The notes under the pieces: model-generated
Databases searched by the model: none
What the model saw: only the letters and a program-made list of their open reading frames with translations
Told to the model about the DNA's origin: nothing
Translations under genes and position numbers: made by a program
Origin: Vulcanimicrobiota bacterium
GTDB taxonomy: Bacteria; Vulcanimicrobiota; Vulcanimicrobiia; Vulcanimicrobiales; Vulcanimicrobiaceae
Length of the DNA: 51,550 nt
Direction of reading: 5' to 3'
Assembly: GCA_027306785.1 (NCBI GenBank)
Contig: DAHUZB010000032.1
Span: 1-51,550, forward strand
Shown: piece after piece, positions 42,611-50,222 of the stretch
Numbering within the stretch: position 1 is the stretch's first letter
How the letters are laid out: every line of letters starts with the position of its first letter

Positions 42611-43159
42611 GTGAAGCTCAAGATCGTGCCCCTCGATCCGTCTATCCACGATCGAGGGGCCTTTTCGTGCGGGCATGATGGCGTCGATCGCTATCTCAAA
42701 TCAACCGCGGCGCAGGCTGCGCAGTATTTCAAGGCTGCAACATTCGTGTTGCTCGGGCTCGATGCACCGCAGCGTATCCTCGGATTTTTCACCCTGGTAC
42801 CCCATGCCTATCGCGACGGCGAGCTAGATCAGACCACAGCTCGTGCGCTCAAGGTTCATAAGCTCCAGCAGATCCCGATGATCATGCTCGGTCAATTGGG
42901 AGTCGTCGTCGATCTCAAGGGACGCGGCCTCGGAAAAATGCTCCTGTGGGAAGCGCTATCCCGCGCATACGCCGCTGCTACCGAGATAGGAGGCGTTGCC
43001 GTTATCACCGACCCGATCGATAACGAGGCAGCATCCTTCTACGCGCGTTATTCGTTTGAGACGCTCCATAAGGAGCCGTTTCACCGGATGATTCTGCCGA
43101 TGAAAACAATCAAGACTGCGTTGCCGGAACACACAACGGAGACGCAAGCGAGCCGCTAG
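42611..43159 (+). CDS. tacT: GNAT toxin (TacT-like)
   Basis: A 182-aa GNAT toxin: HDRGAFSCGHDGVDRYLKST at the N-terminus, QIPMIMLGQLGVVVDLKGRG then GLGKMLLWEALSRA (acetyl-CoA loop), and AASFYARYSFETLHKEP. The FxCG...YL start and IPxxxLGxLxVD segment are diagnostic of TacT-type toxins that acetylate the amino group of aminoacyl-tRNA. It follows the antitoxin by 18 bp and starts with GTG. A perfect hairpin with a T-run lies in its 5' coding region. Confidence 0.85.
   Translation: MKLKIVPLDPSIHDRGAFSCGHDGVDRYLKSTAAQAAQYFKAATFVLLGLDAPQRILGFFTLVPHAYRDGELDQTTARALKVHKLQQIPMIMLGQLGVVVDLKGRGLGKMLLWEALSRAYAAATEIGGVAVITDPIDNEAASFYARYSFETLHKEPFHRMILPMKTIKTALPEHTTETQASR
42628..42665 (+). other. Terminator-like hairpin within the toxin coding sequence
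   Basis: GCCCCTCGATC (42628-42638) pairs perfectly with GATCGAGGGGC (42650-42660) across an 11-nt loop and is followed by CTTTTCG. It has the shape of an intrinsic terminator but lies about 18 bp after the toxin start, inside an open frame. It may attenuate transcription or mask translation of the toxin relative to the antitoxin, or be a chance product of this codon sequence. Confidence 0.5.
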
Positions 43160-43256
43160 GCAATCTTTTCTCATGGGACTGAGCCCGTCTTGTAGTCCAT
43201 CAGAAATTGTTCGTTAGCTGATGTGCCGGCGGTTTCTGAACCCCTTTGCTGCGCAT
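43160..43256. other. Unassigned spacer between the toxin gene and comM copy 2
   Basis: About 97 bp with no gene I can support. It ends at the TAG-complement that begins comM copy 2. No terminator or clear repeat is seen. Confidence 0.5.
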
Positions 43257-43546
43257 CTATGCCGCGCGGCCGTCGAGGCGTTCCAGGCTACGGTACTGGA
43301 TGGCCTACGCGACGTGTTCGGCGTGGATCGCGTCGCAGGCGGCGAGATCGGCGATGGTGCGGGCTACGCGAGCGATGCGGTCGAGCGCTCGGGCCGAGAA
43401 TTGCCGCTTTGCGCTCGCTGCGGCCAGCAGGCGTAGTGCGGCTTCGTCGAACGGGCAGTAGCGGCGCATCGCATTGGCGGGTATCTCCGCATTCGAGGTG
43501 ATCGCCGTGCCGACAAAGCGCTGTTGCTGAATCGTGCGCGCCGCGC
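43257..43546 (-). pseudogene. Copy 2 of the comM 3' end (290 bp, about 98% identical)
   Basis: Aligns without gaps to 44664-44953 of intact comM, offset by 1407 bp, with five mismatches in 290. Minus-strand translation gives RRYCPFDEAALRLLAAASAK and the following helices of the ComM C-terminal domain. One mismatch makes an in-frame amber (43305-43307) 16 codons before the normal stop, so the copy is not functional. It has no N-terminal or ATPase part. The very high identity means recent duplication or ongoing gene conversion. Confidence 0.92.
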
Positions 43547-43547
43547 A

Positions 43548-43781
43548 TGGGTGCCATTTGTTCTCCCGACTGGTTCCACCGGGTATTGGGCACCGAAAGG
43601 CGATGGTTACTATGGCCCGGACGGAACACCCTATCTTGACTCTTATGCGGGTGAGATGGAACCGCAAGATGTAAATTCGAATGTGGTCGGTAACGTCGCC
43701 AGCTACGACTTTGCATCTGCGGGCGTCCCCAATATCGATGCGCAGGGCGCGAGTACCTCGTATGGAGGTTTATATTACTGA
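43548..43781 (+). pseudogene. 5'-truncated gene end joined to comM copy 2
   Basis: An open frame of 77 codons running directly out of comM copy 2 without a start of its own. The product contains GYWAPKGDGYYGPDGTPYLD and ends SYGGLYY. It is rich in Gly, Tyr, Ser and Asp, like the C-terminal end of a larger exported or polymorphic protein. I do not recognise the family. The junction at about 43547 looks like the edge of the inserted segment. Confidence 0.55.
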
Positions 43782-44133
43782 GCACGATGCGCATCGAACA
43801 ATCTCGATGCCGCTGAAAGTAAGGCTCTCAATTGCTACGTCGAGCGTAGTGATCTTGATCGTCATTTATGCTTTTGGTTGTGCGGCAGGTGAGATAACGA
43901 TGCACGGTTACTCAAGGTCACTCGTCGCGCTCAGAGAGTCATTTGAGCTTCTGTCGGTCGTCTTCTCGCCCGTGGTGACCCTTCCGGTCGTCCTGATAAT
44001 AGGCGGCTTGAGTCTCGTGTGTCGCTTGATCAAGACGAAGAGACAGCTGCTTTTTGCGTTTGCCCTGCTGTCGTTATTGGCTTTGTTGATATTCGGCTAC
44101 GCAATTGCTTTGGGCAGAAAGACCACCTTATGA
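43762..44133 (+). CDS. Small membrane protein A in the comM-flanked insert
   Basis: A 123-aa protein with three hydrophobic helices (SIATSSVVILIVIYAFGC, VVFSPVVTLPVVLIIGGL, LLFAFALLSLLALLIFGYAI). Start uncertain: ATG 43762 overlaps the truncated upstream frame; ATG 43807 (MPLKVRL) is an alternative giving 108 aa. Base composition is visibly lower in GC than flanking genes. It overlaps the next gene by 4 bp (ATGA), forming a two-gene unit. No family is recognised; an immunity or membrane-effector role is possible but speculative. Confidence 0.6.
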   Translation: MEVYITEHDAHRTISMPLKVRLSIATSSVVILIVIYAFGCAAGEITMHGYSRSLVALRESFELLSVVFSPVVTLPVVLIIGGLSLVCRLIKTKRQLLFAFALLSLLALLIFGYAIALGRKTTL

Positions 44134-44456
44134 AGTTGGCTTCCTTCGTGCGGGGCATATATGCGGCTGCGGCTTCGATCGTGGCTACGATGGCTTACGT
44201 CTATGGGCTGTCTGGGGGCCAATGTCAGCCAGCATTCGACTGGAGACGCGCCTTAGACGGGTTGATAATCTTTATCTCACCGAACCCCTTACTGTGGTCA
44301 TTCGTCATTTTCCTGAGCGTCATTGTGTTTCTTGAGAGCGATAGTGTTGTTGTGAGCAAGAAATTGTTCTTGCAGGCTCTAGCCGTCATGTTTGCACTTG
44401 CGTTCGCTATAGCGTGTATTTCTTCGCGTATCCCGTGTGTGTCTCTGAACTCTTAA
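44130..44456 (+). CDS. Small membrane protein B in the comM-flanked insert
   Basis: A 108-aa protein with three hydrophobic helices (GIYAAAASIVATMAYVYGL, PLLWSFVIFLSVIVFLE, LQALAVMFALAFAIACI). Its ATG overlaps the stop of membrane protein A, so both are made together. Low GC and codon use unlike the neighbours suggest foreign origin. No family is recognised. Confidence 0.6.
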   Translation: MKLASFVRGIYAAAASIVATMAYVYGLSGGQCQPAFDWRRALDGLIIFISPNPLLWSFVIFLSVIVFLESDSVVVSKKLFLQALAVMFALAFAIACISSRIPCVSLNS

Positions 44457-44498
44457 TTGTCAAGGTTGTCGAGATGAGTATGACGGGGGGTTAACCGC

Positions 44499-44663
44499 AT
44501 GACAGACTTTTACAAAGATCTCATCGAGGCTATGAAAACCATTCTGCGAGAAAGTGAGCCGGCGTTCGTTGGGGCTGAGCCCCGACAACAAGGCCAATGC
44601 GAATTGTCGGTTAAGTCTAGGCCGCGTCGCGGTGGAAATCCGGTTGGATCGTCCTCGCAGGCG
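44499..44663 (+). pseudogene. 3'-truncated gene start running into comM
   Basis: An ATG at 44499 with GGGGGG upstream opens a frame of about 55 codons, MTDFYKDLIEAMKTILRESE and on, that then reads antisense into the end of comM. The first 20 residues look like a real helical N-terminus; the rest becomes low-complexity shadow. It appears to be the 5' end of a gene cut off at the insertion boundary. Confidence 0.5.
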
Positions 44664-46202
44664 CTATGCCGCGCGGCCGTCGAGGCGTTCCAGGCTACGG
44701 TACTGGATGGCCTCCGCGACATGTTCGGCGTGGATCGCGTCGCAGGCGGCGAGATCGGCGATGGTGCGGGCTACGCGAGCGATGCGGTCGAGCGCTCGGG
44801 CCGAGAATTGCCGCTTTGCGCTCGCTGCGGCCAGCAGGCGTAGTGCGGCTTCGTCGAGCGGGCAGTAGCGGCGCATCGCATTGGCGGGTATCTCCGCATT
44901 CGAGGTGATCGCCGTGCCGACAAAGCGCTGTTGCTGAATCCTGCGCGCTGCGATCACGCGCTCCCGAATCACGGCAGAGCGCTCCGCGCCGTCGCGACGC
45001 ACCATGTCGTCGAAGGGGACGCGGGCGATCTCGATCTGGATGTCGATGCGGTCGAGCAGCGGGCCCGAGAGTTTCGCGACGTACTTCGCCACCGCGGCGT
45101 CGTCGCAGCGGCATTCGGCGTTGCGCATGCCGCGATAGCCGCACGGGCACGGATTCATCGATGCGACGAGTTGAAAGCTCGCGGGATAGGTGAACGTTCC
45201 CGCCGCGCGCGCGATCGTCACCGCGCCCTCCTCTAGCGGCTGGCGCATCACCTCGATTGCGCTCCGGCTGAACTCCGGCAGCTCGTCGAGAAAGAGTACG
45301 CCGTGGTGCGCGAGCGAAATTTCTCCGGGCTTCGCGAGCGATCCGCCGCCTACGAGCGCGGTCTGGCTGATCGTGTGGTGCGGAAAACGGAATGGTCTCG
45401 CGTTGACGACGCCGTCGTGATGTTTCAGCAAGCCGGCGACGCTGTAAATCTTCGTGACGTCGAGCGCTTCGGCGAGCGTCATCGGCGGAAGAATCGACGG
45501 CAAGCGCCGCGCGAGCATCGTCTTGCCGCAGCCGGGCGGCCCGACGAAGAGCAGATTGTGTCCGCCCGCAGCCGCGATTTCGAGTGCGCGTTTCGCTGCG
45601 AGTTGGCCGCGTACATCAGCAAGATCGCCGTGCACCACGTCGTCGGCGGGGGTGAGATTCGGCGGTTTCGTGTGGCGGCGATGCATGCCGCCGTTGCCGA
45701 GGATGACCGCCACCGCGGTCTGCAGCGAATCCACCGCGTAGAGCTCGATGCCGTCGACGAGCGCGGCTTCCTCGGCATTTGCCTGCGGCACGATCAGCTT
45801 CGTGAACCCCGCATTGCGCGCGCCGAGCACCATCGGCAGAATGCCGTTCACCGAACGCAGCGTGCCGTCGAGCGCGAGTTCGCCGAGTGCGATCACGTTC
45901 TGCAGCGCGAGCCGATCGATCTGTTCGTCGATGGCGAGCAGCGCGAGGGCGATGGCTAAATCGAACGCCGGGCCTTCCTTTCGCACGTCCGCCGGGGAGA
46001 GATTGACGAGCAGCCGTCCCGCGGGATAGGCGAAACCGGAATTAAAGATCGCCGCGCGCACGCGATCGCTCGCCTCGCGCAGCCCGCGATCGGGTAGTCC
46101 GATGATCGAGAAAATCGGCGTCCCCGGCGAACTGTCGGCCTCCACGCGTACCACGTAGCCTTCGATCCCGAGCATTCCGGCGGAAAATGCGAGCGCGAGC
46201 AT
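44664..46202 (-). CDS. comM: ComM/YifB-family Mg-chelatase-like AAA+ ATPase
   Basis: A 512-aa protein: N-terminal ChlI/Lon-like domain (GIEGYVVRVEADSSPGTPIF), AAA+ core with Walker A GPPGCGKTML (221-230), Walker B VLFLDELPEF near 307, a cysteine set NPCPCGYRG and AECRCDD, and a C-terminal Mg-chelatase domain (FSARALDRIARVARTIADLA). ComM is a branch-migration helicase in natural transformation. Length is normal and the gene is intact, but its last 290 bp and last 180 bp recur at 43257 and 41994. Start 46202 lies 28 bp downstream of the TlpA-like gene's stop. Confidence 0.95.
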   Translation of the reverse strand: MLALAFSAGMLGIEGYVVRVEADSSPGTPIFSIIGLPDRGLREASDRVRAAIFNSGFAYPAGRLLVNLSPADVRKEGPAFDLAIALALLAIDEQIDRLALQNVIALGELALDGTLRSVNGILPMVLGARNAGFTKLIVPQANAEEAALVDGIELYAVDSLQTAVAVILGNGGMHRRHTKPPNLTPADDVVHGDLADVRGQLAAKRALEIAAAGGHNLLFVGPPGCGKTMLARRLPSILPPMTLAEALDVTKIYSVAGLLKHHDGVVNARPFRFPHHTISQTALVGGGSLAKPGEISLAHHGVLFLDELPEFSRSAIEVMRQPLEEGAVTIARAAGTFTYPASFQLVASMNPCPCGYRGMRNAECRCDDAAVAKYVAKLSGPLLDRIDIQIEIARVPFDDMVRRDGAERSAVIRERVIAARRIQQQRFVGTAITSNAEIPANAMRRYCPLDEAALRLLAAASAKRQFSARALDRIARVARTIADLAACDAIHAEHVAEAIQYRSLERLDGRAA

Positions 46203-46230
46203 ATCGCGCTGCTTTCACGCGGAGACGCGG

Positions 46231-46866
46231 CTACCGCAAGAGACCCCGCGTTGATCGGGGCGATCGCGATGCTGCGGGCGTCGGTGACGGCGATGCTTCG
46301 GGCGAGGGCGCGGGCGAGGGAACGATCTTCTCGATCTCGCGTTGCCATTCGTCGCTGTCCATCGAATCTTGCACGAAGCACGTCAAACGCCCCGCGGCGT
46401 TGATGAACAGGGTCGAGGGAAAAAGCAGATGCTTGCTCGTGGGGCCCATCTCTAGCGCCTGCGTGAAACCGCCGCCGCGATCCATGGCGATGGGCAGCGT
46501 GATGCCTTCTTTGCTGCGAAAGCGGCGTATCGTGTTGTCGGGCTCGTGAAAATCGACGAGCACCACGCTCACGCCGAGCGGCGCGTAGTGCTTGGCGGCG
46601 GCAAGCAAGGCGGGCATCTCTTCTCGGCACGGTCCGCACCACGATGCGAAGATGTTCAACACCACGCCGCGTCCGCGGTACTTCACCAAGTCGAAATCCG
46701 GTGCGTCGAGCTCCTGCATCGTTAAACCGATCGGGCGATCGTAGGGCAAAGCGCCGTTCGGCGTACAGAGCTTGCCGGCGGCACGCGCGCCCGCGCGGCA
46801 CGCGATCACGAAGAGCACCGCGCAAAGAGCGGCGGCGACGATACGAAGCAAACGAGCGACACCCAT
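46231..46866 (-). CDS. TlpA/ResA-like membrane-anchored thioredoxin
   Basis: A 211-aa protein with an N-terminal anchor (LLRIVAAALCAVLFVIACRA), then a thioredoxin fold: VVLNIFASWCGPCREEMP with active-site CxxC at 77 and 80, FPSTLFINAAGRL with the cis-Pro loop, and a Pro/Ser-rich tail. It should reduce disulfides outside the membrane, for example in cytochrome maturation. The start 46866 places the anchor at the N-terminus; the frame extends upstream without evidence. It is upstream of comM on the same strand. Confidence 0.85.
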   Translation of the reverse strand: MGVARLLRIVAAALCAVLFVIACRAGARAAGKLCTPNGALPYDRPIGLTMQELDAPDFDLVKYRGRGVVLNIFASWCGPCREEMPALLAAAKHYAPLGVSVVLVDFHEPDNTIRRFRSKEGITLPIAMDRGGGFTQALEMGPTSKHLLFPSTLFINAAGRLTCFVQDSMDSDEWQREIEKIVPSPAPSPEASPSPTPAASRSPRSTRGLLR

Positions 46867-46949
46867 GCGCGCCCATTCGCCGGCGACCCCGCGCGACTCA
46901 TGCCGCGGCGGTCGAGGGGTGCGCGCGTGCGAGACGAACATCGCGCACC

Positions 46950-47597
46950 ATGCTCAAACCGATCGTCGTGCTCGATACGCTCCCGTCCGTCTCACCCCAA
47001 CCGCACTCCGTCGCGGTCGACGGTTTGCGCGTCTGGATCGGGTCGCGCGGCACCAAGCGGATCGACGTGATGGATCGCGATTCGTGGCGCAAAATCGATG
47101 AGGTCGTGCCGCCGGGGATGCCGTGGGGTATGAGCTACGGCAACGGCGAGCTGGTGATGACGTGCGGCGAGGGCGAGGACGATATGCGCCGCATTCGCCG
47201 CTATCGGCCCGGCGAGGGCTTGGCGCAGGGCTATCTGGCCTGCCCCGACGACACCGGCTCGCACCTCGCGATCGATGCCGACGGCCGCGTGCTCCTCGGC
47301 CAGTGGTACAACCGCAAGTTGCTCACCCTGGGGGCTGACGGCCATATCCTACGGGCGCTCGATGCGCCCCACGGGATCGCGGGCGTGGCCGTGATCGGCG
47401 ACAACGCCTGCGTCCTGGGCACCGACGACGAGGATGATGGCGAGTACTTCGTCAGCCGAGTCGATTTGAAGACCGGAGTCACCGAAGACATGGCGACCGT
47501 TCCCTTTCGGCTGCGCGGATTGAGCTGGGACGGCAGCCGCTTCTGGAGCAACGAACGCGAGGCCGATCGTACGATCACCTTCGTCCTGCCTTCGTAA
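46950..47597 (+). CDS. Putative beta-propeller protein, unknown function
   Basis: A 215-aa protein with short repeated strand patterns (SVAVDGLRVWIGSRGTKRID, SHLAIDADGRVLLGQWYNRK, IAGVAVIGDNACVLGT, GLSWDGSRFW) like a small NHL/YncE-type propeller. It has no signal peptide, so it is cytoplasmic. It starts in a divergent 83-bp gap from the TlpA-like gene. No enzyme motif is seen. Confidence 0.7.
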   Translation: MLKPIVVLDTLPSVSPQPHSVAVDGLRVWIGSRGTKRIDVMDRDSWRKIDEVVPPGMPWGMSYGNGELVMTCGEGEDDMRRIRRYRPGEGLAQGYLACPDDTGSHLAIDADGRVLLGQWYNRKLLTLGADGHILRALDAPHGIAGVAVIGDNACVLGTDDEDDGEYFVSRVDLKTGVTEDMATVPFRLRGLSWDGSRFWSNEREADRTITFVLPS

Positions 47598-47753
47598 CGC
47601 GCGGGTCACGCTTCTCCACAGATTGCACAAGGCAAAAGTCGACATTTGTGGACAAGGAGGCTCCCGTCGCGCGCGCGCGAGGAACGCCCGCTCGTCGCGC
47701 GCAAATGCCCGCGAGCCGGTTCTCGGCCGGCGCCGTCGATACAGGAGATCGCT
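47598..47753 (+). other. Leader of the sugar ABC importer operon
   Basis: A 156-bp gap. CCACA near 47614 and TGTGG near 47647 are short complementary arms about 28 bp apart, a weak operator candidate. A GC-only run (CGCGCGCGCG) follows. AGGAG at 47743-47747 is the ribosome-binding site for the TTG start. No LacI-family regulator is nearby. Confidence 0.35.
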
Positions 47754-48719
47754 TTGAAGCCTAACCGCCTGCTTGCCCTTGCGCTCTGTGCGAGCGCGCT
47801 CGCCGCGTGTTCGTCGAACAATTCGTCGCAATCGAGCGCTACCAGCGCCGCTTCGGGTGCTCCCGTCGCCGCGACCAAGACGATCGGCGTCTCGATCCAG
47901 AACCGCGAGGCGCAGTTCTATCAGGATATGGAGCGCGGCATGAGGGCCGAGGCCTCCAAGTACGGCTACAAGCTCATCGTCGTCGACGCGAACCGCGACA
48001 ACGCCAAGCAGCAGAGCCAAGTCGAGGACTTCATCTCGAACAAAGTCGATGCAATCGTCCTCACGCCCTACGATTCCACCGCGATCGGCAGCGCGATCGC
48101 CGAAGCGAACCACGCGAAGATCCCGGTCTTCACCGCAGACATCGCGAGCACGAGCAAACGCGGACACGTGATCGCGCACATCGCGAGCGACAACGTGCAA
48201 GGCGGCGCGCAGGCGGGCAAGCTCATGTGCGCGGCGGTCGGCAAAACCGGTACCGTCGCGATCATCGACGAGCCCGAGGTGACGAGCGTGCAGGATCGCG
48301 TGAAGGGCTTCAAACAGACCCTCGCCGCGAATTGCCCCGGCGTGAAGGTCGTCGCCGACGTCGATGCGGGCGGGCAGCGCGATAAAGCCAACAGCGATAT
48401 GAGCGATCTGCTGCAGTCGTTCCCGCATCTGAGCGGCGTCTTCGGCATCAACGACGACTCGGCGCTCGGCGCGCTCACCGCCGTGCGCGCGGCGGGCCTC
48501 ACCGGCAAGATCGCGATCGTCGGCTACGACGCCACGCCCGAAGCGCGCGCTGCGATCAAGGCGGGCGAAATGTACGGCGATGCGATTCAGTACCCCGACC
48601 AGATCGGCAAGCTCACGATCGACACGATCCACGACTACTTCGCGGGCAAAGCGGTCAAACCGATCGATCACGTAAACGTCGGCACCTTCACCAAAGCGGA
48701 CGCGACGAAGGCGCAGTAG
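47754..48719 (+). CDS. Sugar ABC importer substrate-binding lipoprotein (RbsB-like)
   Basis: A 321-aa lipoprotein: TTG start, signal LLALALCASALAAC (lipobox LAAC, Cys19), a Ser/Ala linker, then a Peripla_BP_4 two-lobe fold with IGVSIQNREAQFYQDMERGM, DAIVLTPYDSTAIGSAIAEA, TGTVAIIDEPEVTSVQDRV and GVFGINDDSALGALTAV. It captures a pentose or similar sugar outside the membrane and delivers it to the permease encoded two genes downstream. The substrate is unknown. Confidence 0.92.
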   Translation: MKPNRLLALALCASALAACSSNNSSQSSATSAASGAPVAATKTIGVSIQNREAQFYQDMERGMRAEASKYGYKLIVVDANRDNAKQQSQVEDFISNKVDAIVLTPYDSTAIGSAIAEANHAKIPVFTADIASTSKRGHVIAHIASDNVQGGAQAGKLMCAAVGKTGTVAIIDEPEVTSVQDRVKGFKQTLAANCPGVKVVADVDAGGQRDKANSDMSDLLQSFPHLSGVFGINDDSALGALTAVRAAGLTGKIAIVGYDATPEARAAIKAGEMYGDAIQYPDQIGKLTIDTIHDYFAGKAVKPIDHVNVGTFTKADATKAQ

Positions 48720-48745
48720 CCATCGCACCCGCTCCTCTGCTCGAA

Positions 48746-50221
48746 ATGCGCGGCATCGGGAAATCCTTTCCCGGTGTCCGCGCGCTTTCCGACGTCTCAC
48801 TCACGCTGAACGCGGGCGAAGTGCTCGCGCTCGTGGGCGAGAACGGCGCCGGTAAATCGACGCTGATGAAGATCCTCGCGGGCGCGCAGCGCGCCGACAC
48901 GGGTTCGATCCTCATCGACGGGCGCGAAGCGCGCATCGAATCGCCGCGCGACGCGGAACTGCACGGCGTCGGCATGATCTACCAAGAGTTCAATTTGGTG
49001 CCGCAGTTGAGTGCGCTCGACAATATCGTGCTCGGCAACGAACCCGTGCGCGGCGGCCTGATCGACGAACGTACCGCGCGCGAACGCGCGAAGGCGGTCG
49101 TCGACGAACTCGGCATGGAGCTTCCGCTCGACGCCACGCCCGCGCGCCTCTCGGTCGGCGCGCAGCAGCTCATCGAGATCGCAAAGGCGCTCTCGCGCAA
49201 AGCACGCATCATCGTGATGGACGAACCCACCGCCGCGCTCACCGATCGCGAGATCGATGCGCTCTTCGCGATCATCGCGAAGCTCAAAAGCGGCGGTGCC
49301 GGCATCATTTACATCTCGCATCGCATGGAAGAGTTGCCGAAGATCGCCGATCGCGTGACGGTGCTGCGCGACGGCAGCGCGATCGAGACGCGCCCGACCG
49401 CGCAGTTTCCGCCGAACGAGATCATTCGCGCGATGGTCGGCCGCCCGCTCGACGCGCACTTTCCGGAATTGCCGCCGGTCGCCCCCGACGCGCCCGCGAT
49501 GCTCGACGTCGAGCATCTGTTGCGCGCGCCCGCGGTCAACGACGTCAGCTTCACCGTGCGCGCGGGGGAGATCGTCGGTCTCGCCGGCCTGGTCGGCGCG
49601 GGTCGCAGCGAGATCGTGCGCGCGATCGCCGCGGCCGATCGTATCCATGGCGGCGTCGTGCGCATCGGCGGTGCGCCCGTGCGCTTGCGCGGACCGCACG
49701 ACGCAATCGACGCGGGCATCGCCTTCATCACCGAAGATCGCAAGGGGCAGGGCTTGGTGCTCGGCATGAGCATCCGCGAGAATATCACCCTCGCGCACCT
49801 CGCGCAGTTCCTCAACCGCGAGCATCTGATCGACGAAGCGCGCGAGACGCAGACGGCGACGCGCATGATCGGCGAGCTGAGCATCCGCACGCCCGGGCCC
49901 GAACAGCTCGTGCGCAATCTCTCGGGCGGCAACCAGCAGAAGGTGGTGCTCGCGAAGTGGCTGCTCGGCAAAGCGCGCGTCTTTCTCTTCGACGAACCCA
50001 CACGCGGAATCGACGTCGGCGCCAAAGCCGAAATCTACACGCTGATGCTCAACCTCATCAAGAACGGAGCGGCTATCGTGATGGTATCCAGCGAACTGCC
50101 GGAGGTGCTCGGCATGTCGCATCGCATCCTCGCCATTCGCGGCGGGCGCATCGCGCGCGAGTTCTCGCGCGCCGACGCCACGCCCGACGCCGTCATCGCC
50201 GCCGCAACGGGAGCCGCCTAG
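48746..50221 (+). CDS. Sugar ABC transporter ATPase, two-NBD (RbsA-like)
   Basis: A 491-aa tandem ATPase. NBD1: Walker A LVGENGAGKSTLMKILAG, LSVGAQQLIEIAKAL signature, Walker B IIVMDEPTAALTD. NBD2: degenerate Walker A GLVGAGRSEIV, LSGGNQQKVVLAKWL, FLFDEPTRGIDVG. ATG 48746 cuts off the usual LLEM lead-in; CTG 48737, or the ATC at 48722 just after the previous stop, could be the real start. Its stop is one base before the permease GTG. Confidence 0.94.
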   Translation: MRGIGKSFPGVRALSDVSLTLNAGEVLALVGENGAGKSTLMKILAGAQRADTGSILIDGREARIESPRDAELHGVGMIYQEFNLVPQLSALDNIVLGNEPVRGGLIDERTARERAKAVVDELGMELPLDATPARLSVGAQQLIEIAKALSRKARIIVMDEPTAALTDREIDALFAIIAKLKSGGAGIIYISHRMEELPKIADRVTVLRDGSAIETRPTAQFPPNEIIRAMVGRPLDAHFPELPPVAPDAPAMLDVEHLLRAPAVNDVSFTVRAGEIVGLAGLVGAGRSEIVRAIAAADRIHGGVVRIGGAPVRLRGPHDAIDAGIAFITEDRKGQGLVLGMSIRENITLAHLAQFLNREHLIDEARETQTATRMIGELSIRTPGPEQLVRNLSGGNQQKVVLAKWLLGKARVFLFDEPTRGIDVGAKAEIYTLMLNLIKNGAAIVMVSSELPEVLGMSHRILAIRGGRIAREFSRADATPDAVIAAATGAA

Positions 50222-50222
50222 C

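Noticed and set aside
43305-43667. A 120-aa minus-strand open frame covering comM copy 2 and part of the insert
   Set aside because: Its C-terminal half is the truncated comM tail and its N-terminal half is the antisense of the inserted gene fragment; there is no start signal and it is not a credible gene.
41994-44663. Transposon or IS element at comM
   Set aside because: No transposase, terminal inverted repeats or short target duplication are visible; the boundaries are long comM duplications instead.
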